Assembly (NCBI GenBank): GCA_013420905.1
Contig: JAAXNY010000006.1
Location: 1,426,001-1,490,000, forward strand
DNA: 64,000 nt
From: Collybia mongolica
Taxonomy: Eukaryota > Basidiomycota > Agaricomycetes > Agaricales > Clitocybaceae
Reading direction: 5' to 3'
Shown here: positions 29,724-39,400 of the stretch, one piece after another
Layout: every line of letters begins with the position of its first letter
How positions within the stretch are numbered: the first letter of the stretch is position 1
Notes under the pieces: model-generated
Databases searched by the model: none
Told to the model about the DNA's origin: nothing
Seen by the model: the letters and a program-made list of their open reading frames with translations, nothing else
Program-made: the position numbers and the translations under genes

Positions 29724-29850
29724 GAAAAGAGATGATGGTCGAAATCTCGTTTTAGAGTTTTTACCCTCTTGACGTAAGCTGTATTCCCATTCTCAGAAGG
29801 CTCAAAGGTTGCATCCTCCGAGTCTGATTCCGTCCAATTAGCTACGGACG

Positions 29851-30424
29851 ATGGCAAGTACATCCTTCAAAGACCGTAACTTGATTGCGGTCATTGGAGA
29901 CGAGGTATTCTTTGTTACCTACATGGCAATCGAATATCTGTTCACCTCGCATTCGTACCAGGACTCGATTACTGGTCTCCTGTTGGCGGGCATTGGGCAT
30001 ATAAATGAACATCAGAAGAAGAATTTCCTCGTCGTCGACGCAAGTAAGCTCCTCACCTTACTTCCTTCAATTCTGTGAGCTAATGTCGTATTACACTAGA
30101 GACCCAAGTTTCCGCCATCGAGGTTGCATTTCAAGAGTTCACGGAAAGGAAAGACATCGCTATCTTACTGATCAACCAACACGTACGAGTCACTGAAAAC
30201 ACGGCTAGCAGTCATTTATTCTTTACAGATCGCAGAGAAGATTCGGCCGACAGTAGATAAATACCAACAGGCTTTTCCTGCTCTCCTTGAGATTCCTTCC
30301 AAAGATCATCCCTACGGTGCGTTGAGAGTAATTGTCAGTCTTAGAAGGAGCGTCTAAATTTCGATGTTTAGACCCATCAAAGGACTCTGTCCTCAAACGG
30401 GTTCAGAAACTCTTTGGAGATTAA
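29851..30424 (+). CDS. vma7: V-ATPase subunit F
   Basis: Central-stalk subunit F of the V1 sector of the vacuolar proton pump. The joined exons read [60 protein letters not shown] with [33 protein letters not shown] and, after the last intron, [17 protein letters not shown]. The length (about 120 residues) and every block fit subunit F. Introns sit near 29905-29964, 30043-30099, 30184-30228 and 30318-30371. The last junction (CATCCCTACG to ACCCATC) restores the HPYDPSKD motif. Confidence 0.95.
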
Positions 30425-30632
30425 GGTTCATGGAAACATACAACAGTGATTTAATGGACCTTATAGATCACCCACATCTTGCAGATAGATGTGAAGTATT
30501 AAAGGCAAAAACTCTCGTTATGATACATAATACTGTTATGAATTCCACCGCATTACCGGCTCGTTATCCCGTACTCCAGGCGCACGCTCTACAAACACTC
30601 GAACAGGGTTTGGATCTCGAGAACCTATAATA

Positions 30633-31856
30633 TTATTTAGAATGCAGGGGTCGGCAAGGGAGGGAACTGGACATACTCGGCATATCAATCAAGAGATAAC
30701 GGAAGATGAAATACCCGTCATTGTTCTTGCATTGCTAAAATCAGATACAAAGGATAGGGCAGAGTGTGGTGCAACGTACTCGTATAAAATTTGCATGAAC
30801 TTGGCCTTCTGTATAGGTCCTACCGTCCGATCTAGGTCTCGTTTCAACTAGGCTTCCTTTGGGATTCCTGAGCGAAGAAAACATTCCGGTAAAACTCCAG
30901 CCACTGCTGTCTTCGGGTTTTTGTGATTCTGTACTGTCCGAAGGGAGATTGGGGAGTGGTTGTGGTGGAAGAGGTGTTCCACTCAGATATCTGAACAAAC
31001 GTTTCGTCTTGATCCACAAATCGCAAGCACGGTCTTTAGACCATGCTATTGACTCATCGAGCGTCATTTCAGATATATCAGACAGTCTGCCCTGCGCCCA
31101 TTCCGTCGCTGACTCGAAATACGAGGAGTCAGAGGGTACTGGTTCTGCGCCTGGGGGGCGGCCTTGAACATAAAATGTCATGATCATATGTTCCTGCCCG
31201 TATGCATCGACCATTATCTGCGAGATAACGTGTCGATTTCGATGTCGAGGTCGGATCGCGGAGGGGGGGTTATTGTGAAAAGAGAGCGGACCATTCAGGT
31301 ATTTGGCGACCTAGAGCGCGTTAGATGGAAGTCACATTCTTGTGTGGAGGCTATATACCTTCGGTGATGCCTTGATACGTTCACAGGCGTCTCCATACAA
31401 AACCGTTGGTGAATTTTTTGAGAACAGCTCGGATGTTAACGAGTATACAAGGAGCGCAGATAAGCCTGCACCCAACAATATGACCGTAAGGTTTGTGGTC
31501 CGCGCCGTCGTACGCATTACTTTCGCTCCATGAGCTTATTGCCCAACAAAGTAAAGTAAAGGAATGATGTCACCTTTTCCACCAGTGCTCAACTGTGACC
31601 ATGATTGGACCTTCTCTCCTTTCCTCAAGGATGACTGTGCTAGGCCCAGTTGGAATGGTCCAACAGAGTCTCCTCTAGGCACGGAGCGTTGTTTTGTGTC
31701 AAGGGACTGGGATAGCAGTGAAGAACTCTCTCCATCTCGGTGTGTCGCGTATCGCCTCTTGGTGAAATGAATGAGCGTTCGGTAGGGTTTTGGTAGTGAC
31801 CGCGAAATGCTAGCTGAAGAACTCTGGGTTCGGAGTAGCAATTGAGTGAAATTCAT
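30633..31856 (-). CDS. tim21: TIM21, subunit of the mitochondrial TIM23 translocase
   Basis: Inner-membrane protein that couples TOM and TIM23 during precursor import. The N-terminus (ATG 31856) is basic and hydroxylated (LLLRTQSSSASISRSLPKPY, KRRYATHR), a mitochondrial presequence. One transmembrane helix follows (LTVILLGAGLSALLVYSLTSE, given here in parts: LTVILLGAG, LSALLVYSL). The conserved intermembrane-space domain then runs from VLYGDACERIKASPKVAKYL and GPLSFHNN through RPRHRNRHV to DAYGQEHMIMTFYVQG. The last exon after the intron near 30700-30768 gives NNDGYFIFRYLLIDMPS, the family's closing strand, then a stop at 30633. Between the core and that exon is a Ser/Pro-rich insertion with an Arg-containing segment. 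Confidence 0.9.
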
Positions 31857-32275
31857 GAGCCCGAAACCTGCTAAGTCGCGGTGATATTCAACAAAATATT
31901 CACCCCCTTAGGGGAAAAGCCAGGCTGATGGCATACATGTACAAAGCCAAATAATTCATCTTTTATCATCATCGCACTGGCAATGGCAGCTTTTACAAGT
32001 TTAAATCAAATTAGGATTGAACTCTAAATACAGTTCTCCAGTCGGCTACATATGCAGATTGACTTCAGCAATAAGTATACCACGAGTTTGGAACGCCCAG
32101 GTCCTGTCTTTCTTAGAGTGATTGTATCTATTATCTACATATTCGAGGCACTCATATATAGTTATGAATGAAACACCAAAATTATGATAACGAAGACACA
32201 TGGTACAATTACAGAGGGATCGTCTAGTATTAGTACTGCTGCAGATTGCCTGTCGAAGGGAATGATATTTTAATC
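31857..32275. other. Spacer between TIM21 and histone H3
   Basis: About 420 bases: TIM21 promoter and H3 3' flank, both genes on the minus strand. AT-rich with no gene seen. Confidence 0.5.
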
Positions 32276-32852
32276 CTATGAACGTTCTCCACGCAATCTG
32301 CGGGCCAACGCTAGATCCTTCGGCTGGATCGTAACGCGTTTGGCATGAATGGCAGCCAAATTGGTGTCCTCAAACAGCGAAACCAAATATGCTTCCGCTG
32401 CTTCTTGCAAGGCCATGACGGCAGACGATTGAAACCGAAGATCGGTCTTGTTTCCGTACGTTGAGGGCTTAGGAAAAGACAAGAAGTGGCCAAAAAACGT
32501 ACCTTGAAGTCCTGGGCAATCTCACGCACCAGGCGTTGGAAAGGGAGCTTGCGGATGAGAAGTTCCGTTGATTTTTGGTAGCGCCTAATCTCACGCAGGG
32601 CGACTGTACCAGGTCTGAAACGATGAGGTTTTTTGACACCCCCAGTGGCATTCTGAACCAGAATAGATGAGCTAGAATGTCCTCAATATTTGTAACTACT
32701 GACTGTTGCTGTTTTGCGGGCAGCTGATTTTGAAGCGAGTTGCTTACGGGGAGCCTTGCCTTTATGTATCGATATTCAGCTAAACGATGTCAATCAAGCA
32801 CATATTACGAACCTCCAGTGGACTTGCGAGCGGTTTGTTTGGTACGGGCCAT
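32276..32852 (-). CDS. Histone H3
   Basis: Core histone with four exons. The tail reads [33 protein letters not shown] and [17 protein letters not shown]. The fold then follows with [60 protein letters not shown] and a C-terminus [10 protein letters not shown] to RRLRGERS. Lys4, 9, 14 and 27 are present. Between Lys23 and Lys36 there are 14 residues instead of the canonical 12, and the Lys27 context is AARKT instead of AARKS. No H4 gene is adjacent in this window. Two ACGCGT boxes lie upstream (32983 and 33038). Confidence 0.97.
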
Positions 32853-32982
32853 GTGTGGGGGTGGTAGGGAGGACTAGTGGCTTGATTATAGTCAGGGGCT
32901 TGGGTAGAGGAGATAGTGTTTGAGACCAGGCGGAGTTCCAACCGACTCGCGCCTTTTGTACTGTTTGGAACGCGACCTGTCG

Positions 32983-32988
32983 ACGCGT
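32983..32988. promoter_or_regulatory. ACGCGT box upstream of histone H3
   Basis: Lies inside the longer palindrome CGACGCGTCG, 131 bases before the H3 start codon on the minus strand. A second copy is at 33038-33043. This is the MBF-type G1/S motif in yeasts; a role here is inferred from the S-phase gene it precedes. Confidence 0.4.
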
Positions 32989-33055
32989 CGTTTGTTTGAT
33001 TTTTTAAATATCATGTGACTTCCTATGCTTGCATGGCACGCGTTAGTGCGTTGCA

Positions 33056-33421
33056 GGGGCTCACACCGGAGGATTCCGTGAAATCAACTAGTACAGTCGG
33101 GTCGTGCGAATATACCTCACGTGGCTTCGGTTGCCAGTTTTCGGCTAGATCGCATAGCTGCGCTGCAGTCCTCACGCGCAGTGCCACTACTCTCAGTCAC
33201 TCAACCGGTTACTATACGCATGAAAGATGTTGCTTACCTCAAGACCATCAAGGATACAAGAGGCATAAGGATCAGGGAGATGTAGAAATAGCCGAAGAAT
33301 GATTGTAGAATCTAATCCGTCTTCGGACTGTGAATTTGATTATCTTTTCATCACACGTGAGGTATATTCGCACGACCCGACTGTACCAGTTGAATTCACA
33401 GAATCCTCCGGCGTGAGCCCC
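33056..33421. repeat. Fold-back inverted repeat, two 68-base arms around 230 bases
   Basis: Arm 33056-33123 begins GGGGCTCACACCGG and ends in CACGTG. Arm 33354-33421 is its reverse complement with four mismatches, all in the outer half; the inner 33 bases are identical. The 230-base centre has no recognised coding sequence. I see no clear target-site duplication outside the arms. It could be a small MITE or foldback element, or a local inversion-duplication. Transcription through it would give a strong hairpin. Confidence 0.9.
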
Positions 33422-33527
33422 TCTGTCATTGGCAAGTGGTGAGCGCTGAGCCATCTTCCCTGTTATTCAATTCTTGATATAATGCTTAGCAACGTATATT
33501 TTGCAATGCGCCATGTAATACCCTGAA

Positions 33528-34654
33528 TTAACCAACTAGGCCTAATCTCTGCATCTCGGCCTCCAATATCTTGTTCTGTGCAGCAGCCCTAGCTGGCACA
33601 ATCCTTCTTCTCTCTGTCGTCGATTTGAAGGCGAACCTATCAACCCCCAGGGCTTTCAGCGTTTTCCGTTCTACCAAACTGTAGTCGCCATCATCTCGCG
33701 CGAAGTTAAACGGGTCCTTCAGGCCAACAGGTGGATTTGTAATAATCCGTGGAACGCGCGTGTAGTTTTTGGATGCAGAATGCAGCATCAATGGATGCAT
33801 AAGGACAACATCCCCTATCTCGCCGGTCATCTCAACAAACTGCGTGCACCGCTTGATTTCTTTTAAATGCGACCAATATCCTGGATCTTCCTTAGGATCG
33901 GAGAAGGTACTGGTAGAAGGCGTCAAGGAGAGTCCTGTAGGCAGAACACCTTCTGGGTGCGCCGCGAGGTACTGAGCAATCATCGAAAGGCCGTCTGGCG
34001 ATATCATTGTACCCCCGCCATGAGGCTCGATGTTAGAATAGATGGGAATGACAAGCAAAGCTTGCTCAGGTGAGTCAAGGTAGTGGACCTTCACGTGGTG
34101 TAGGTATTGGTTAATTTAGGCTAAGGGAAGCTGAGACAGCCACTTACAAAAAAATCACCATCAACATGCCAATTATCCAAATCTTGAGGTGTGACCATAT
34201 TTGAATAACCCTCTATTCTGTCTGTCCCTAGGTTGACAATAAACGAGTCACCCCAAGTACTCGACTTCTCATCAATCCTCTCTACTCCGCCCAGTAGGTC
34301 CTGTATCGCGTCCCATGCCTGTATTGGTTGTTGAGGCCAGGTCATCTTTGCAACACACCGCTGATACTAACCTTGGGGGCAAATGACGCCACCGCTTCCC
34401 GTCTATGAGAAGGCATGTGTACCCGTTCTTGATCCCAGGTCGATCTGTCCTTCGGATCCATACCAAGCCTGACCCAAATGTTTTGAGTCCATTCCGCGGC
34501 TTTCTCTTTGCTGAACGCGCCTTTGATTACAACATATCCATGTTCGAGAAAGTGGTTGATTTGCTCCTCTATTGGGATGTCACTGGCCTTCAGTCCGGCG
34601 AGAGATAATGGGAATTTTTAACAAACCGTTCAAGTACTTGTATTCCGCAACCAT
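33528..34654 (-). CDS. PhyH-family Fe(II)/2-oxoglutarate dioxygenase
   Basis: Predicted non-haem iron oxygenase of the phytanoyl-CoA dioxygenase family; substrate unknown. The N-terminal fold reads EEQINHFLEHGYVVIKGAFS and EWTQNIWVRLGMDPKD. The facial triad is visible: His and Asp in DNWHVDGDFF (about 34175) and the distal His in LMHPLMLHSASKNY (about 33790), followed by the 2-oxoglutarate-binding Arg region TRVPRIITNPP. Between them are YLDSPEQALLVIPIYSN and HGGGTMISPDG. The stop is at 33528. The start is inferred: ATG 34654 (MVAEY) spliced over about 55 bases to the frame DIPIEEQ. Extending the coding frame upstream without that splice meets a stop and no ATG. Confidence 0.82.
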
Positions 34655-35084
34655 GTGGGTATGCTCGATGAAGGGGGAGGAGAAAATGATGACCAGACGG
34701 TTAATCAGCATCAACAAGCCAGTGCCAGAAAAGGTATTGATCGCAAGATACGATATACTTCCAAGATGGGACAGTGTCAGTTCCCGCCTCCATTATTGAG
34801 CATTTGAGGGTATTTGCCTGCAATCGTTATCCTCATAGGTAAAGACAGGAGTACTTCAGATGAACATCAACTCTGATAGTCCTACCCTCCATTGACGCCA
34901 TACAAATGAACACAGGTGAGTTGTTTGGCTTCCGCGCGAATGTCAGTGAGTTGCAAATATGGGAACTTCGCAGTCATGGAGCACAAAGCGCGAAGCAGGC
35001 GCCAAGGAGGGTGCTAACCCTTTTATCAGGGATCGTAAAAAATACTTGTTCAGATGGACATTGAGTACGACGGAACATGAAAGG
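34655..35084. other. Spacer upstream of the dioxygenase
   Basis: 430 bases holding the dioxygenase promoter and the 3' flank of the AIM18-type gene. No other gene seen. Confidence 0.5.
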
Positions 35085-36151
35085 TCAACCACATGTTTTG
35101 AACAATGCCAACTTCTCCCTGACCATCTCTGTCAGCTAATATTTGAGTTAGCAAATTTCTGTATGGAGTTAACATCAGGTTACTCACAGGGGGACTAGTG
35201 CCACCCTCAATGTAGTGGAGGGCAAACTGAGTAGCAACCCAGTCGCTTTCTATCGCACCAAGGTCTCTGAAAATCAACGGCCGAGGTCGCCCCGGAACCG
35301 GGGCAGGAATATAGATATCGAGTGGGGCGTGCTTCGCAATCGGTGTGTTGGGAAAGAGTGTCTTAAGCTTTCGCATGGGGGAACCAATTGCCTGTGCTTC
35401 TTCCTCGGAAAGCGTATTGTTTTGCTTTGCTAGACCCATACGCGCTTGCAATGCTCGCATAAAGGCATCTCGAAGGTGTGTGTATGACGTTGTTCGGGTG
35501 GGGACTAATATGAGCGGATAAACGGCTAACAGAGAAGTTGTAGCAGAAAAAACTCACCAATCCGCACCACACAAGCGGTATTCTGGATGATGTGGTCAAT
35601 CTTCTCCTCAGGAGTCATTGTCAATGAAATCTAGACTCGCGAGCTTAGTGTTTAGTCCCAGACCTTTGAGGTGTGGTAGACGACCGACTTTCAAATTGGG
35701 GTCTCCCAGATCTGCGTAAAAGCCAATTGAGTAAACTTTGACTTTCAAGATTGACACACGCCGAACTCCTACACCTAGGAGTGTCATAGTGGGGATTCTT
35801 GTTTTCGAAGGGATGTTGATGATTGTTGGAAATTCAATAGAGGTCTCAGGGTCCGCTGAAAGAATATCAATGTTGGGGACATTTAGGGCATTGTGGAGAC
35901 AGACTGATTGTCTCTGTATCATCGTCCTCGACCTGTGTCAGCGAAATATGAGAGTCCAGGTGGATGGTAGGTCCTAAAATGAAGGCGCCGGTGGATATTG
36001 CTAGCGTTGCCGCCCCCCACAGGGTAAGCAGGGGGAGGGACCTCATTGGGGAAGTCAGTGGTGCATGAAGGGCCCTGCGGGAGGATAGACGAAGGCTATG
36101 GGGTGCCCGAACTCGGGCTGTTCGAGCTAGAAGAGGTTGCAGGAAAGACAT
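35085..36151 (-). CDS. Mitochondrial chalcone-isomerase-fold protein (AIM18 type)
   Basis: Related to yeast AIM18/AIM46, proteins with a chalcone-isomerase fold found in mitochondria. Their role is unclear and catalysis is not expected. Start ATG 36151 gives a basic presequence (MSFLQPLLARTARVRAPHSL, then RLSSRRALHAPL) and a hydrophobic segment (LPLLTLWGAATLAISTGAFI). The fold follows: IEFPTIINIPSK, MTLLGVGVRRVSILKVKVYS, IGFYADL, KIDHIIQNTACVVRIVPTRT, TSYTHLRDAFMRALQARMG and VPGRPRPLIFRDLG. After DWVATQFALHYIEGGTSPP an intron leads to LTEMVREKLALFKTCG and a stop at 35085. Five or six exons. It is divergent from BLM10, with 255 bases between start codons. Confidence 0.85.
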
Positions 36152-36406
36152 GTCAGCTCTAAATCACCGGCCGGCCATCCAAAACAGGACCGATAATGTT
36201 GCCACGTGGCACGCGTTTGCCGCTCCAAGGCTTGCGCGTCCGATTGAATTTCTCATCTTACCGTACAAGCTGCGCAAAGTCTTGTATATCAAGCTGATTA
36301 CCTCTCAGACATCGACGCGTCACCCAAGGCTTCGTAATCGCCCCTTATCTGTTATATAACCCCTCATCTGTACGCTCCTTCATTTTATCACTTATCATTC
36401 CTGACT
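36152..36406. promoter_or_regulatory. Divergent promoter, AIM18-type gene and BLM10
   Basis: 255 bases between divergent ATGs. Contains ACGCGT at 36211 and 36315 and the palindrome CCACGTGG at about 36203. These are seen directly; no function is demonstrated. Confidence 0.4.
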
Positions 36407-39400
36407 ATGTTATCTTCCATACTACAAGCTGCGACCTTTCCAACACCCCTACACTCTCCAATATCTGGATCTTACAAAGATCTTAGTACCATGGACGGCG
36501 ACGATGTGGATATGTCAGTCACTGATGATACCCCCAGCGAATTCGTGGAGCTATCCTCATACGAGAAACAGCGTGCATCGCTCCAGACCTACATCAATTC
36601 GCTGCCCTACGAATGTGAATCAATGGAAGAGATGCAGGACAAATTGGAACAAATTGTCGGCAAGATATATGTGTGTGCTAAAGCTAAGAATTGGCTTGTA
36701 CTTAGTACCTGGGATGGGATGCTTCAATGGTGCCGAATTCTATCTCTGTTGTTTCCGGACCACCTCACTCAACTCCTCACAGCTGGCTTCTGATGCGTTA
36801 TCCTATGCCTAAATTGACGCGCGCCAAGCTCGTCCGTCTGTATTACGAACTATGCCTGTTGCCCGGCCTGGAACCTCGTGTATTACGCAGCTGGTCTGAT
36901 ATGCTCAACCGATTGCTCGCAAATAAACCAGGAATCAAGCGAAAACTCGAAACTTCTGACCTCGAACTGCCCTGGCAGCCATTGTGGCGGGTTCTCCAGA
37001 AAGAACTGTGGCCAAAGAAGCGAGCACAAGATTCGTCGTGAGTCTTTACAGGATATTATACAGCGCACTCCTTAACTTTTTTGCTAGTCGGAACGTTATT
37101 AACATTCTTTTATACGTTGCCGAGGTTTGTAAACAATACTTCCCTGCTCGGGACATTCCCGCGATGCTTGACTTGTTTCTTCCACTTCTCACCAAGGAGG
37201 TCAGCACTCTCAATTAATCTCTCTTGGCTTCTTCCTAAAGCTGTGAACTGAATAGACAATTTTGGCTATGATCCCTGTACTGACATCATTCCTTCCCCCT
37301 ACACATACACACCTTTATCTTCCAGCGCTCTTTTCTCTGTGGGAAGCATTTAATTCCACAGTAATTGACGATAGGTTGCTTGATTTTGCCGGAACTCTTT
37401 CTGAAGAGTATGCGTCTGGCGCTCAAAGAGAACCTGAAGACGAGGGTCCCGCGCAGAGGAAAGACATCGGAATGTGGACTCACTCACAATGGGATTTACT
37501 TGTAGGAAAAGGGTTGCAATCAATGAGTAATATTGCTCTTTGACTCATTTTTGCATGGATTTATGGCTATCACAGAGGTTCCTGTAGGCACATCCCAGGT
37601 CATGCTTCTTGATTTGCGGTCAGATTGCCACTACTCACATTTTCCTTCCCACAGGGGGCTTCCTCTACTGCTAACCATGCCGACGCCATGGCCGACAATG
37701 GTTTCCTTCGTATCAAGAAGTCTGTCGATCGCTACTGTACGTCCGGACTGGAAGTCATCTACAGTACTGAATGCCTGTTTCCAGACGCGATCGCCAAGAT
37801 ATTGGTTCATTCCATGTCAGTGGATGGCGACGTTCGCAGCGAAAACAACCAAAAGGGATACATAGCTGGCTGTAGAGCTCTTGATTCATTGGACCAGCTT
37901 ATTACGAGCACAGAATCTTTCTTCCATCCCTCCAACTCGGGTCCATGGACGAATTCGGTATGTTCAATGTAGCGCCCTCAGTCCATACTCTAACCCTCTC
38001 ATTTTAGTTAACAGCATTCTTACAACGACTGACAGCTGAATTTAATAAACGGATCAACGAGGAAGATATTGAGACATGCCGGACACCCGTTGTGAGTCCA
38101 GTCCTTTGATATTTACCAGATACTCATGATTAAACATTAAGGAATCCCGTCTCACCCCTGCAATCCGCCGAGCATTTGTTTCTATCCTCCGAACACCAGC
38201 CCTCTTGGCTATGTTCTCGAAGGACCCCACTTGCTTGAGTTATGCCCAAGGAGCATTACGATCTTTGGCATTACTAGAACCTGCTATGATTATGCCGGAC
38301 CTTCTCGAACGTGCATACGGGGGACTAGAGATCGTAAATGAAACCCATCGAACAACGGCAGTCCTCAGTATGCTCTCAGGTGTCGCTCGCCCATTAGTAT
38401 CTGAAGAAATATGGCTTGGAGGCCAAAAACATCTTCTACCCTTGCTAGAACTATGTATTCCTGGAATTGATCTTGTCTGTTTTCCCCTCTACCTTATGTC
38501 AAGAGACTAATTGAACACTGTAGAATGATCCGACCAAGACCATCTGTGCCACCATGTTCATCGTGGCTGCTGTGCAGCATATCAAGATCGGTGATCTAAC
38601 ATTATATCCTTCATATATATCGGAAACGAGCGATGATGAAGATGAATCTATGGAATCGGATGATGATTTCGTTCAAAACGAGGCCCCTAGACTAAGTAGA
38701 GCTGACGAAAGATCGCTTGCGCGAGATAGCACAGCAGGATTTGCAGGCAAGTCGCTTACTGGGTCTCCATTATCTGGATCTCAACATCCATAAAAACACC
38801 ATAGATTGGGTTACCTCCCTCCTGCGACGTGTCCTTGCTTTGTATGAGAACCTCCCTGAAGAAGGTGGTAGGAGAAACACTACCGGAGGCAAACAGGAGG
38901 AAAGCGTACTGAAGGCAATCAAGAGCATGATGGATGTTATCTGTCTCCATTTATCTGATCAGCTTTTCGATCTTGTGCTGAACCTGCTTTACGACTACGC
39001 GACTACTAATGCCAAGTCAAATGCTGTTCAAGCTTTCGGTCAGCTCATCGCCTGTCTTGCACGAGTCAAACCGGAACAGACAATGGCTAAATTTTTGTCG
39101 TTTTGTATTTCGCAAATTGAGGAAGAATTGATGCATGGCGCTTCAAGTGTGCGAACAACATCATCCCACGCTGCTATTCCGTCGGATACCACACTACATT
39201 GGAGTGAGCACGTTCGTCATTCAAGGTTTCTGTACAGCTAATTGTTTACCAGACTTGGCAATTTTACGCGGATGCCTTGGATATGGCGGTCCTGTTGTGA
39301 GCGTCTTCTCCTTCATGTCTCGAAAACTAAACATATGGTTTTATTTTCAACTAGCTTTTGAAATATAAACAAGAAATACTGAGCCTTCTGATACTCCTCG

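Noticed and set aside
21627..30633. A functional metabolic gene cluster in the middle region
   Set aside because: Neighbours (metal transport, Mediator, AP-3, V-ATPase, TIM21) have unrelated roles and mixed strands; no backbone synthase is present.
33222..33287. Small ATG frame (MKDVAYLKTIKDTRG) inside the inverted-repeat centre
   Set aside because: Only about 21 codons, no family match and no conserved splice extension.
33056..33421. Autonomous DNA transposon
   Set aside because: Arms are clear, but the 230-base centre has no transposase and flanks show no target-site duplication, so I call only an inverted repeat.
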